From assembly GCF_039529775.1 (NCBI RefSeq), contig NZ_BAAANL010000002.1, positions 1 to 64,000 of the forward strand: a stretch of DNA of 64,000 nucleotides. Reading direction: 5' to 3'. Positions 25,014-33,232 of this stretch are shown piece by piece (the first letter of the stretch is position 1; each line of letters starts with the position of its first letter). The notes under the pieces were generated by a model, which was given only the letters and a program-made list of their open reading frames with translations, ran no database searches and was not told the DNA's origin. Source of the DNA: Myceligenerans crystallogenes. GTDB taxonomy: Bacteria; Actinomycetota; Actinomycetes; Actinomycetales; Cellulomonadaceae. Position numbers and translations under genes: made by a program.

Positions 25014-26198
25014 ATGAACGACGACGCGACACCGGGCCTCGACGTCGCCGGCTTCGGCCGGTGGCTGGGGCGGGCGCACCCGGAACTGCTCGACGGGACG
25101 ACGGCGGACGCCGCCGCACCCGGCGCAGGGCTGACCGCGAGCCTGATCACGGGCGGGCGCAGCAACCTCACCTATCGGGTGGACGGTGCGCGCGTCCCGC
25201 TCGTGGTCAGGCGCCCGCCGCTCGGCCACGTGCTCGCCACCGCCCACGACATGCGCCGCGAGCACCGGGTCATCTCGGCGCTCGCGGGACGGGTCCCGGT
25301 GCCCGGGACGGTCGACGTCGTCGATGACACCCCCGGCGACGACGGCTCCGGCGGCGACGTCACCGGCACCGTGTTCCTCGTGATGGAGCACGTCCCGGGC
25401 GAGGTGCTGGCCCGGCCCGCGCAGAACTCCCGGTACACCCCGGCGGGGCTGCACCGGCTGGGCCTGGATCTGGCCGAGGTGCTCGCGGACCTCCACGCCG
25501 TGGACCCGGCAGCCGTCGGCCTCGCGGACTTCGGCCGCCCGGCCGGCTACCTGGACCGGCAGATGGCCACGTGGCGGCGCCAGTACGACGCCTCGCGCTC
25601 GCGCGAGGTCCCGGCGCTGGACCGGCTGCAGGACGTCCTGGCCGGGTCGGTCCCGGCGGCCGACGGCGGGCGGGTCGGCATCGTCCACGGGGACTACCGG
25701 CTGGACAACGTCATCGTGGCGGGTGACGGCGAAGGTGCCGGCGACGCCGGGGCCGGCATCGCGCCGGTGGACGCCGGTACCGCTCCGGGTGCGACAGGCA
25801 GTACCGGCGGCCCGCGGGTCGCCGCCGTGCTCGACTGGGAGATGGCCACCCTCGGGGACCCGCTCGTGGACCTCGGGATGCTCGGTATGTACTGGCGGAT
25901 CCGTGAGCTCGCGCCGCAGGGCGTGGTGGCGGGCGCCATCGTTCCCGGCGCCGGCTACCCGGAGTTCGCCGAGGTCGTGGACGCGTACGCGTCCCGGGCC
26001 GGGATCGGCGTGCCCGGCCTGGGCTGGTACGAGGCGTTCGCGTGCTACAAGCTCGCCGTCATCCTCGAGGGCGTGCACTACCGGCACCGCGCCGGTCAGA
26101 CGGTGGGCGACGGCTTCGACGGCATCGGCGACCTGGTCACGCCCCTGGCCCGCGAGGGCCTGGCGCGCACCGGCCCCGCAGCGGAAGGGAACGACTGA
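25014..26198 (+). CDS. Phosphotransferase family protein (LvaA/ACAD10-11 kinase-domain type)
   Basis: 394 residues with the APH/choline-kinase fold: TGGRSNLTYRVDG (nucleotide loop), LVVRRPPLGHVLATAHDMRR, catalytic IVHGDYRLDNVIV and the metal-binding AVLDWEMATLGDPLVDLGM. This GG(R/L)SN...RRPP...LDWE pattern belongs to the kinase group linked to acyl-CoA dehydrogenases in ACAD10/11 and to LvaA in levulinate catabolism, which phosphorylates 4-hydroxyacyl-CoA. An AGGAGGAG ribosome site precedes the ATG. Its stop overlaps the start of the acyl-CoA dehydrogenase as TGATG, strongly supporting joint function. Confidence 0.8.
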   Translation: MNDDATPGLDVAGFGRWLGRAHPELLDGTTADAAAPGAGLTASLITGGRSNLTYRVDGARVPLVVRRPPLGHVLATAHDMRREHRVISALAGRVPVPGTVDVVDDTPGDDGSGGDVTGTVFLVMEHVPGEVLARPAQNSRYTPAGLHRLGLDLAEVLADLHAVDPAAVGLADFGRPAGYLDRQMATWRRQYDASRSREVPALDRLQDVLAGSVPAADGGRVGIVHGDYRLDNVIVAGDGEGAGDAGAGIAPVDAGTAPGATGSTGGPRVAAVLDWEMATLGDPLVDLGMLGMYWRIRELAPQGVVAGAIVPGAGYPEFAEVVDAYASRAGIGVPGLGWYEAFACYKLAVILEGVHYRHRAGQTVGDGFDGIGDLVTPLAREGLARTGPAAEGND

Positions 26199-27415
26199 TG
26201 GATTTCGCGCACGACGACACGACCCTGGAGATCACCGCCCGGGTCCGGGCGTTCCTCGACGAGCACGTGTACCCGGCCGAGGCGGTCCACACCCGGCAGG
26301 TCGCGGACACCCCGGACGGCTGGGCGTTCCGCCCGGTGGTCCGCGAGCTCCAGGCGGCCGCCCGGGACCAGGGCCTGTGGAACCTCTTCCTGCCGCCCAC
26401 GGCGCCGTCGGGCAGGGAGGGCGGCGGCCTGACGAACCTGCAGTACGCGCCCGTGGCCGAGCTGACCGGGCGCAGCCCGGGGCTTGCGCCGCGGGCCTTC
26501 AACTGCGCGGCGCCCGACACCGGGAACATGGAGGTGATCGACCACTTCGGCACGCCGGAGCAGAAGGAGCGATGGCTGCGGCCGCTGCTCGCGGGCGAGA
26601 TCCGCTCGTCGTTCTGCATGACGGAGCCCGACGTCGCGTCGTCGGACGCCACGCAGATTGCCACCCGCATCCGGCGCGTCGGCGACGCCTACGAGATCAC
26701 GGGCCGCAAGTGGTTCGCCACCGGCGGCATGAACCCCGACGCGCGGATCCTCGTCGTCATGGGCAAGACCGACCCGGACGCGCCCCGCCACCGGCAGCAG
26801 TCGATGATCCTCGTGCCCCGCGACACCCCCGGGGTGCGCGTCGTGCGCGGGCTGAGCGTGCTCGGCTACGACGACCGCGACCACGGCGGGCACGCGGAGA
26901 TCGAGTTCGACGGCGCCGTCGTCCCGGTCTCCCACCTCCTGGCCGGCGAGGGGGAGGGCTTCGCCGTCGCGCAGGCCCGGCTCGGCCCGGGCCGGATCCA
27001 CCACTGCATGCGCGCGCTCGGCACGGCCGAGCGCGCCATGGACCTCGTCCGCGACCGGGTGCGCGAGCGCGTCGCGTTCGGCGGGCCGCTCGCCGGCCAG
27101 GGCGTGATCCGCGAGTGGCTGGCCACCTCCCGCATCGAGATCGAGGCCCTGCGGCTGCTCGTCCTGAAGACCGCCTGGCTCATGGACACCGTCGGCAACC
27201 GCGTCGCCATGACCGAGATCCAGGCCATCAAGATCGCGGTCCCGCGCGCGGTGCAGCAGATCCTGGACCGCGCCATGCAGTGGTTCGGGGGAGCCGGCCT
27301 CTCCCAGGACACCCCGCTCGCGGCCATGTTCGCGGGCGCCCGCTCCCTGCGCCTCGCGGACGGCCCCGACGAGGTCCACCTCGCGTCCCTCGGCCGCGCG
27401 GAACTGCGGCGGTAG
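26198..27415 (+). CDS. Acyl-CoA dehydrogenase (LvaC/ACAD11-like)
   Basis: 405 residues. Signature segments: RAFNCAAPDTGNMEVIDHFG, SFCMTEPDVASSDATQI (flavin contact), ITGRKWFATGGMNPDARIL, and the C-terminal MQWFGGAGLSQDTPLAAMF with RSLRLADGPDEVH. The last two are typical of the ACAD10/11 subgroup. In the known pathway the partner kinase makes 4-phosphoacyl-CoA and this flavoprotein converts it on the way to 3-hydroxyacyl-CoA. Assignment to this exact reaction is inferred from pairing and family resemblance. Confidence 0.8.
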   Translation: MDFAHDDTTLEITARVRAFLDEHVYPAEAVHTRQVADTPDGWAFRPVVRELQAAARDQGLWNLFLPPTAPSGREGGGLTNLQYAPVAELTGRSPGLAPRAFNCAAPDTGNMEVIDHFGTPEQKERWLRPLLAGEIRSSFCMTEPDVASSDATQIATRIRRVGDAYEITGRKWFATGGMNPDARILVVMGKTDPDAPRHRQQSMILVPRDTPGVRVVRGLSVLGYDDRDHGGHAEIEFDGAVVPVSHLLAGEGEGFAVAQARLGPGRIHHCMRALGTAERAMDLVRDRVRERVAFGGPLAGQGVIREWLATSRIEIEALRLLVLKTAWLMDTVGNRVAMTEIQAIKIAVPRAVQQILDRAMQWFGGAGLSQDTPLAAMFAGARSLRLADGPDEVHLASLGRAELRR

Positions 27416-27419
27416 GCCT

Positions 27420-27481
27420 GGCGGAACAGGCGGGAATCGCGGATGTCAGCGCTCACACACGCGATTTCCGCCTGTCCCGCC
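27420..27481. repeat. Palindromic repeat, family P1 copy 1 (terminator-like)
   Basis: Two 22-base arms with two mismatches around an 18-base loop, containing the core CAGGCGGGAATCGCG and its complement. The same core and a related loop recur at 37505-37560. Located after the acyl-CoA dehydrogenase stop and before the acyl-CoA synthetase, it may terminate or stabilise the upstream transcript. Confidence 0.65.
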
Positions 27482-27529
27482 CAGCCGAACACACCCACAT
27501 CGGAAGAACCTGAGGAAGAGGAGAAGGCG

Positions 27530-29146
27530 ATGACCCCCACCGACGTCGTCGGACATCCGGCGGACCCGGCTCTCGACGGGCCCGGCCAGGGCACCCTGTC
27601 CATCGCGAGCATTCTCGCGGAGACCGCCCGCCGCCACCCCGACCGGACCGCGCTGCACTTCATGGACCAGACCATCGGCTACGGGCAGCTCTGGGCCCAG
27701 ACCCGCGCCTACGCCGGGGCGCTCGCGGCCCGGGGGATCGGCCCCGGATCGCGCGTGGCGATGATCGTGCCCAACGTGCCGGACTTCCCGCGCGTCTACT
27801 ACGCCACCCTCGCGCTCGGCGCCGTCGTCGTCCCCGTGCACCTGCTGTTCAAGGCGGACGAGATCGAGTTCGTGCTGCGCGACGCCGCCGCGGACCTGCT
27901 CGTCGTGGCCGCGCCGCTGCTCGCGGAGGGCGCGACGGCGGCCGCCCGGGCCGGGGTGCCGGTCGTGACGGTGCTCGCGCCCGAGGCGTTCGCGGCCGAG
28001 AAGGGCCTGGCCCGGCTCGAGGACGAGGCGGCGGCCGCCACCCCGATCGAGCGCCACACCGGCGTGAACCCGCTGGCGCCGGCGACCGTCATGTACACCA
28101 GCGGCACCACCGGCACGCCCAAGGGCGCCGTCGGCTCGCACCTGGCGATGGTCGAGCAGGTGCACTGCTCGCTGATCGACTCCATCACGATGGACGCCGG
28201 CGACGTCATCTACGGCGGGCTGCCGCTGTTCCACTCGTTCGGGCAGATGGCGGTGATGAACATCGGCTTCCGGGTGGGCGCCTCGATCATCCTGCTGCCG
28301 CAGTTCGACCCGGACGTGGCGCTGAAACTGCTGGTCAGGCACCAGGCGACGGTGTTCACCGCCGTGCCCACCAACTTCGCGGGCATGGTCGAGGCTGCGA
28401 GACGCTCGCCCGGGCGCCCGCCCCTGAGGTTCGCGGTCTCGGGCGGGGCGGCCCTGCCGGTCGCGCTGCTCGAGGCGTTCGAGGAGGCGTACGGCGCGCA
28501 GGTGCACGAGGGGTACGGGCTGACGGAGACGTCGCCGTCGTGCACGTTCAACGTCACGAGCGAGCCGATCCGGCCCGGGACGGTCGGGCGGCCCATGTGG
28601 GGGGTCGACGTCGCCGTGGCGGCGTCCGACGTCGAGCAGCGCGTCGAGCTGCTGCCCGAGCCCGCGCCGGGGGGCACGAGCGAGCTCGGCGAGATCGTGG
28701 TGCGCGGCCACAACCTCATGAAGGGCTACCTGGGCCGGCCCGGGGCCACCGCGGAGGCCGTCGTCGACGGCTGGTTCCGCACCGGCGACCTGGGCACGAT
28801 CGACCCCGACGGCATCGTCACGATCGTGGACCGCAAGAAGGACATGATCCTCCGCAACGGCTACAACGTGTACCCCACCGAGGTCGAGGCGGTGCTCGCG
28901 CGCTACCCGGGCGTCTCGCTGGGGGCGGTGTTCGGCGTCCCCCACGACGTCCACGGCCAGGAGGTGCACGCGGCCGTGCTCCCGGGCGAGGGCGTGCGGC
29001 TGGACCCGGCCGCGATCGTCGCCTACCTGAAGGAGAAGGTCGCCGCCTACAAGTACCCGCGGGTCGTGCACGTCGTCGACGAGCTCCCCCTGGGCCCGAG
29101 CGGCAAGGTCCTCAAGCGCGAGCTGGTCGAGCGGTTCGCCGGGTAG
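27530..29146 (+). CDS. Long/medium-chain acyl-CoA synthetase (AMP-forming)
   Basis: 538 residues. ANL-family motifs: TVMYTSGTTGTPKGAVGSHL (P-loop-like A3), YGLTETSPSC (A5), GWFRTGDLGTIDPDG (A7), IVDRKKDMILRNGYNVYPTE (A8) and GPSGKVLKRELV with the catalytic lysine near the C-terminus. It activates a free acid to its CoA thioester at the cytosol. A strong GAGGAAGAGGAGAAGG region precedes the ATG. Together with the importer and kinase/dehydrogenase pair it would supply the entry step. Confidence 0.9.
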   Translation: MTPTDVVGHPADPALDGPGQGTLSIASILAETARRHPDRTALHFMDQTIGYGQLWAQTRAYAGALAARGIGPGSRVAMIVPNVPDFPRVYYATLALGAVVVPVHLLFKADEIEFVLRDAAADLLVVAAPLLAEGATAAARAGVPVVTVLAPEAFAAEKGLARLEDEAAAATPIERHTGVNPLAPATVMYTSGTTGTPKGAVGSHLAMVEQVHCSLIDSITMDAGDVIYGGLPLFHSFGQMAVMNIGFRVGASIILLPQFDPDVALKLLVRHQATVFTAVPTNFAGMVEAARRSPGRPPLRFAVSGGAALPVALLEAFEEAYGAQVHEGYGLTETSPSCTFNVTSEPIRPGTVGRPMWGVDVAVAASDVEQRVELLPEPAPGGTSELGEIVVRGHNLMKGYLGRPGATAEAVVDGWFRTGDLGTIDPDGIVTIVDRKKDMILRNGYNVYPTEVEAVLARYPGVSLGAVFGVPHDVHGQEVHAAVLPGEGVRLDPAAIVAYLKEKVAAYKYPRVVHVVDELPLGPSGKVLKRELVERFAG

Positions 29147-29180
29147 AACGCCCCGGCTCTCGACCTCAGCTGCGAAGGCC

Positions 29181-29290
29181 GGGTTGTGACCACGAGGTTG
29201 CCGTCCGCACCCACGAGGTTGTGTCGCATCGCCCCAGGACGGGCGAACACCAACCTCGTGGGTGCGACCGCAACCTCGTGGTCACGACCC
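29181..29290. repeat. Long imperfect inverted repeat between convergent genes
   Basis: Two 43-base arms (29181-29223 and 29248-29290) pair with about four mismatches. Each arm carries the decamer CACGAGGTTG twice, so four copies occur in 110 bases. It sits between the convergent acyl-CoA synthetase and thiolase genes and could serve as a bidirectional terminator, but it is longer and more structured than a simple terminator. Confidence 0.75.
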
Positions 29291-29303
29291 GGCCCCCGGT
29301 CTC

Positions 29304-30527
29304 TCAGAGTCGTTCCAGCACCATGGCCATGCCCTGGCCGCCGCCCACGCACATCGTCTCCAGGCCGTAGCGGCCGCCCGTGTCCGCCAGGGCGTTGAGC
29401 AGCGTGGACGTGATCCGCGCGCCCGTCATCCCGAACGGGTGCCCGACGGCGATCGCGCCGCCCTTCACGTTCAGCTTCTCCTCGTCGATCCCCAGCTCCC
29501 GGGCCGACGGGATGACCTGCGCCGCGAACGCCTCGTTGATCTCCACGAGGTCCATGTCGCCGATCGTCAGCCCGGCCAGCGCCAGCGCCCGCCGGGACGC
29601 CTCGACCGGCCCCAGCCCCATGATCTCCGGCGACAGCCCGCTGACCCCGGTGGACACGATCCGCGCGATCGGCGTCACGCCCAGTTCGTCGACGGCTTCC
29701 GCGGACATGACGACGACGGCGGCCGCCCCGTCGTTCAGCGGGCACGCGTTGCCGGCGGTGACGGTCCCGTCCGGCCGGAACCGCGGTTCCAGCTCCGCCA
29801 GCTTCTCGGCGGTGGTCCCGGCCCGCGGGCCGTCGTCGGACACCACCTGCGTGCCGTCCGGCAGCGTGACCGGCGTGATGTCGCGCGCCCAGAAACCCTC
29901 GGCGATCGCGCGCTCCGCGCGCTGCTGGCTGCGCGCGGCGAACGCGTCCTGCTCCTCGCGGGTGATCCCGTGCAGCGCGGCCACGTTCTCCGCCGTCTGG
30001 CCCATCGCGATGTACGGGTCCGGCAGCTCGCCGGACCCGCGCGGGTCGGCCCACCCGGACGCGCCGCCCTCCGCGCGGCTCGCCGTGCGCTCCATCGCCG
30101 CCGCGAACAGCGGGTTCTCCAGCTCGGCGCCGGGGATGTAGTCCGACGAGCCCACCTGCATCCGGCTCACCGACTCCACGCCCGCCGACACGAACACGTG
30201 CCCCTCGCCCGCCTTGATCGCATGGAACGCCATCCGCGTCGTCTGCAGGGAGGAGCTGCAGTACCGCGTCACGGTCGCGCCCGGCACGGAGTCCCACCCG
30301 CACAGCACCGCGACGATCCGCGCCAGGTTCATGCCCTGCTCCCCGCCGGGCAGCCCGCACCCGAGCAGCAGGTCGTCGATCCGCTCCGGGTCCAGCCCGG
30401 GCACCCGCGCGACGGCGGCGCGCACCAGCTGCGCGGCCAGGTCGTCCGCCCGGATGCCGGCGAGCGATCCCTTGTACGCCCGGCCGATGGGCGACCTGGC
30501 GGTCGCCACGACGTAAGCCTCGGTCAT
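29304..30527 (-). CDS. Acetyl-CoA C-acyltransferase (thiolase)
   Basis: 407 residues. Active-site C90 lies in VTRYCSSSLQTTRMA, the second-site motifs GGAIAVGHPFGMTGAR (His) and ETMCVGGGQGMAMV (Cys, Gly loop) are intact, and NEAFAAQV is present. It cleaves 3-ketoacyl-CoA to acetyl-CoA and a shortened acyl-CoA, the last beta-oxidation step. It lies 15 bases behind the acyl-CoA dehydrogenase on the same strand. Confidence 0.92.
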   Translation of the reverse strand: MTEAYVVATARSPIGRAYKGSLAGIRADDLAAQLVRAAVARVPGLDPERIDDLLLGCGLPGGEQGMNLARIVAVLCGWDSVPGATVTRYCSSSLQTTRMAFHAIKAGEGHVFVSAGVESVSRMQVGSSDYIPGAELENPLFAAAMERTASRAEGGASGWADPRGSGELPDPYIAMGQTAENVAALHGITREEQDAFAARSQQRAERAIAEGFWARDITPVTLPDGTQVVSDDGPRAGTTAEKLAELEPRFRPDGTVTAGNACPLNDGAAAVVVMSAEAVDELGVTPIARIVSTGVSGLSPEIMGLGPVEASRRALALAGLTIGDMDLVEINEAFAAQVIPSARELGIDEEKLNVKGGAIAVGHPFGMTGARITSTLLNALADTGGRYGLETMCVGGGQGMAMVLERL

Positions 30528-30542
30528 GATGTCTCCTGGTTC

Positions 30543-31787
30543 TCAGACGAACGCGGCCTGGCCGGTGATGGCCCGCCCGACGATGAGCTGGTTCATGTCC
30601 TTGGTGCCCTCGAAGGTGTAGACGGCCTCGGCGTCGGCGAACGGGCGCGCCACGCCCGTGTCCAGCGTGATGCCGTTGCCGCCGCACGCCTCCCGGCACA
30701 GCGCGACCGTCTCCCGCATGCGCGTGGTCACGAACGACTTGGCGAGCGCCGCGTGCGCGTCGGTCTGCCGCCCCTCGTCCTGCAGCTGCGCCACCCGCAC
30801 GCAGATCCCGAGGCTCGCGGTGAGGTTCGCCAGCGCCGTGGCCATCTTGTCCTGGATCAGCTGGAACCCGCCGATGGTGCGGCCGAACTGCTCGCGCTCG
30901 GTCACGTACCGCACGGCGGCGTCGTACGCCCCCCACGCGGTGCCCAGCGACTGCCACGAGACGCCGTCGCGCGTGATCCGCAGCACCTGCGCGACGTCGC
31001 GGAACGAGTCGATCCCCTGCAGCCGGTCGGCCTCGGCGACCTCGACGTCCTCGAGCACGATGTCGGCGTTCTGCACGATCCGCAGGCTCTGCTTGCGCTC
31101 GATCTTCGTGGCGGTGAAGCCGGGCGTGCCCTTGCGCACCAGGAAGCCCTTGACCTGGTCGTCGGCGGTGTCCTTGGCCCAGATGACGACGACGTCGGCG
31201 AACGTCGCGTTGCCGATCCACCGCTTGGCGCCGTTCAGCACCCACGTGTCGCCGTGGCGGGTGGCGGTGGTGCGCAGGCCCTTGGCCGTGTCGGACCCGG
31301 CCAGCGGCTCGGTCAGCCCGAACGCCCCGATCAGGTCGCCGGCGGCCAGCGGCGGCAGCCACTGCGCCCGCTGCTCGGGGGACCCGCCGACGCCGATCGA
31401 GCTCATCGCCAGCCCGCCGGACACCCCGATGAACGTGCAGAACGAGGAGTCCACCCGGGCGGTCTCCATCCCGACCCACCCGCGCGCGACCGCCGACAGC
31501 GGCGTCGTGGCGGTCTCCGCCCACGCGGACCCGAGCGTGCCGAGCCGGGCGAACGGCTTGAACAGGTGCACGGGACACTCGGCCCGTTCCCAGTAGTCGT
31601 CCGCGATGGGCCGCACCTCGCGCTCCATGAACTCCCGCACGCGCGCGGCCGTGGCCTGCTCGTGCGGGGCGAGCAGGGTCTGGAAGGCGTAGAAGTCGGC
31701 GTCGAGGAGTTCGGCCGCCGGCGACGTGGCCCGCTGCGCGGGCTGCTCGGGCGCCGCCTGCGGCGCCGTTCCGGATGTGAGCGTCAT
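30543..31787 (-). CDS. Acyl-CoA dehydrogenase (glutaryl-CoA-dehydrogenase-like)
   Basis: 414 residues. FAD-binding IGAFGLTEPLAGSDTAKGLR, WVLNGAKRWIGNATFADVVV, and the C-terminal REACGGNGITLDTGVARPFA, then VYTFEGTKDMNQLIVGRAI. The WIGN and EACGGNG segments resemble glutaryl-CoA dehydrogenases, which combine oxidation with decarboxylation; simple short-chain acyl-CoA dehydrogenases remain possible. First gene of the operon with the thiolase, divergent from the QsdR-like regulator across a strong palindrome. Confidence 0.85.
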   Translation of the reverse strand: MTLTSGTAPQAAPEQPAQRATSPAAELLDADFYAFQTLLAPHEQATAARVREFMEREVRPIADDYWERAECPVHLFKPFARLGTLGSAWAETATTPLSAVARGWVGMETARVDSSFCTFIGVSGGLAMSSIGVGGSPEQRAQWLPPLAAGDLIGAFGLTEPLAGSDTAKGLRTTATRHGDTWVLNGAKRWIGNATFADVVVIWAKDTADDQVKGFLVRKGTPGFTATKIERKQSLRIVQNADIVLEDVEVAEADRLQGIDSFRDVAQVLRITRDGVSWQSLGTAWGAYDAAVRYVTEREQFGRTIGGFQLIQDKMATALANLTASLGICVRVAQLQDEGRQTDAHAALAKSFVTTRMRETVALCREACGGNGITLDTGVARPFADAEAVYTFEGTKDMNQLIVGRAITGQAAFV

Positions 31788-31826
31788 CGATCCTCCAGGG
31801 GGTGAGCGTCAGTGCCTTGTCCAGTA

Positions 31827-31850
31827 TGCATCATCTCACCAGATGTTGCA
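31827..31850. promoter_or_regulatory. Operator-like palindrome in the divergent region
   Basis: Arms TGCATCATCT and AGATGTTGCA, complementary at 9 of 10 positions, separated by CACC. Placed between the acyl-CoA dehydrogenase operon and the QsdR-like TetR gene, so it is the likely binding site through which that regulator controls both directions. Confidence 0.6.
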
Positions 31851-31917
31851 CCACCCCCGGTGGCACGGGTTATGGTGGCGTCCCGACAGGCACCGCAGCC
31901 GGACACAGGAGAGGCCC

Positions 31918-32595
31918 ATGCCGAGTACGCCGAGCGTCGCGAGCGGTCCGGCGACGACCGCGCCGTCGTCGCCACCGGGCGCCGACATCACGACCGTCGG
32001 GCTGGCGGCCGCGCCGTCGCGGCTGTCCGCGAAGCTGGAGTCCAGCGCCGAGGCGCGCCAGGTGCTGGAGATCGCCCGCGCGACGTTCATCGAGGGCAAC
32101 CGGATCGACATGGGCCCGCTCGCCACGCGGCTCGGCGTGGACCGGACGTCCCTGTTCCGCTGGGTCGGCAACCGCGACGCGCTGCTGAGCGAGGTGCTGT
32201 GGTCGCTCGCCGTGCCGACGCTGCGGCAGGCGTGGGACGCGACGGCGTCGTCGTCGGGCGAGCGGCGCGTCGCGGACCTATTGAGCCGCTTCGCGGCGGA
32301 CCTCATCGAGGCGGAGTACTTCCGCACCTTCCTGCGGCGCGAGCCGGCGCGGTCCCTGCGCCTGCTGACCACCGCGGACAGCCCGATCCAGCGGCGGTTC
32401 CGCGCGACCGTCGAGTGGCTGGTGCGGCACGAGCTGGGCGACGCGCCGTTCGGCGGGGCCATCACGCCGGACGAGCTCGCGTACCTGCTGATCCGGGTGT
32501 CGGAGTCGTTCACCTACGCGGATCTGATCACGGGTGACGCGCCCAGCCCGGCGCGGGCGCGGACCGCGTTCCGGCACCTGCTGCGGGTCGGGTGA
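31918..32595 (+). CDS. TetR-like regulator (QsdR family)
   Basis: 225 residues. After a disordered 35-residue N-terminus comes an HTH of modified TetR type (FIEGNRIDMGPLATRLGVDR, TSLFRWVGNRDALLSEVLW). The C-terminal domain (RTFLRREPARSLRLLTTADS) and the final LIRVSESFTYADLI segment fit the QsdR-like group. AGGAGAGG precedes the ATG. Its position implies control of the divergent acyl-CoA dehydrogenase/thiolase operon, while the downstream thioesterase lies in its own operon. Confidence 0.8.
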   Translation: MPSTPSVASGPATTAPSSPPGADITTVGLAAAPSRLSAKLESSAEARQVLEIARATFIEGNRIDMGPLATRLGVDRTSLFRWVGNRDALLSEVLWSLAVPTLRQAWDATASSSGERRVADLLSRFAADLIEAEYFRTFLRREPARSLRLLTTADSPIQRRFRATVEWLVRHELGDAPFGGAITPDELAYLLIRVSESFTYADLITGDAPSPARARTAFRHLLRVG

Positions 32596-32601
32596 GCCGC
32601 G

Positions 32602-33015
32602 ATGACCTCCCGTATCCCCTTCCTGCTGCGCTGGAACGACAACGACCAGTACGGCCACCTCAACAACACCGTCTACTACGAGGCGATGGACACCGCCGTG
32701 AACACGTGGATGATGCGCCACTGCGGGCTGGACCCGGCGGGCGACGTGATCGGGCTGGTGCGCGCGTCGTCGTGCGAGTACCTGGCGCCGGCGTCGTTCC
32801 CGGACGAACTGGAGGTGGACATCGCGGTCGCCCGCCTCGGGACGACGTCGGTCACGTGGGACCTCGCGATCCTGCGGGCGGGGACGGGCCGCGACGACGC
32901 GCTCGCGCTGGGCAGGTTCACCCACGTGTTCGTCGACGCCGCCGCCCGCCGCCCCGTGCCGGTCCCGGGGCGCGTCCGCGGGGCGATCGAGGCGCGCCTG
33001 CGGCTCGGGGGCTGA
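32602..33015 (+). CDS. Acyl-CoA thioesterase (4-hydroxybenzoyl-CoA-thioesterase-like hotdog fold)
   Basis: 137 residues with RWNDNDQYGHLNNTVYYEAM at the N-terminus, the hotdog signature with the catalytic Asp, followed by SSCEYLAPASFPDELEVDIA. Hydrolyses an acyl-CoA to free acid and CoA; may release CoA from dead-end intermediates of the block. Six bases separate it from the regulator gene, so the two are cotranscribed. Confidence 0.85.
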   Translation: MTSRIPFLLRWNDNDQYGHLNNTVYYEAMDTAVNTWMMRHCGLDPAGDVIGLVRASSCEYLAPASFPDELEVDIAVARLGTTSVTWDLAILRAGTGRDDALALGRFTHVFVDAAARRPVPVPGRVRGAIEARLRLGG

Positions 33016-33031
33016 GCGCCGCGCGGCGGGC

Positions 33032-33049
33032 ATACCGTCCAGACGGTTT
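33032..33049. promoter_or_regulatory. TetR-type operator, copy C
   Basis: ATACCGTCCAGACGGTTT, 16 bases after the thioesterase stop and 183 bases upstream of the encapsulin gene. It is nearly identical to copy B. Whether it controls the encapsulin operon or is a distant site is unclear. The remainder of the 217-base gap up to the encapsulin gene holds its promoter and the ribosome site AAGGAGAG. Confidence 0.55.
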
Positions 33050-33232
33050 GGCGTGGTGACGCGGCAACGCAGGGAGCGCGCGGTGTTCGTGAAGTGTAGG
33101 GCGATTCATACCGGGTTGAAAAATTCTCCCGTGATGTGATGTCGCGAATCTCCCCGCCTACGGTGGCTCGTGTTCCACCGACGCACCGCCCGCCCGCACG
33201 GCCACCCCTGACCGCAAGGAGAGACACGGACG

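Noticed and set aside
29047..31578. 843-codon minus-strand frame across the thiolase and acyl-CoA dehydrogenase
   Set aside because: Runs through two well-supported genes in another frame, with R/G/A-rich non-protein composition.
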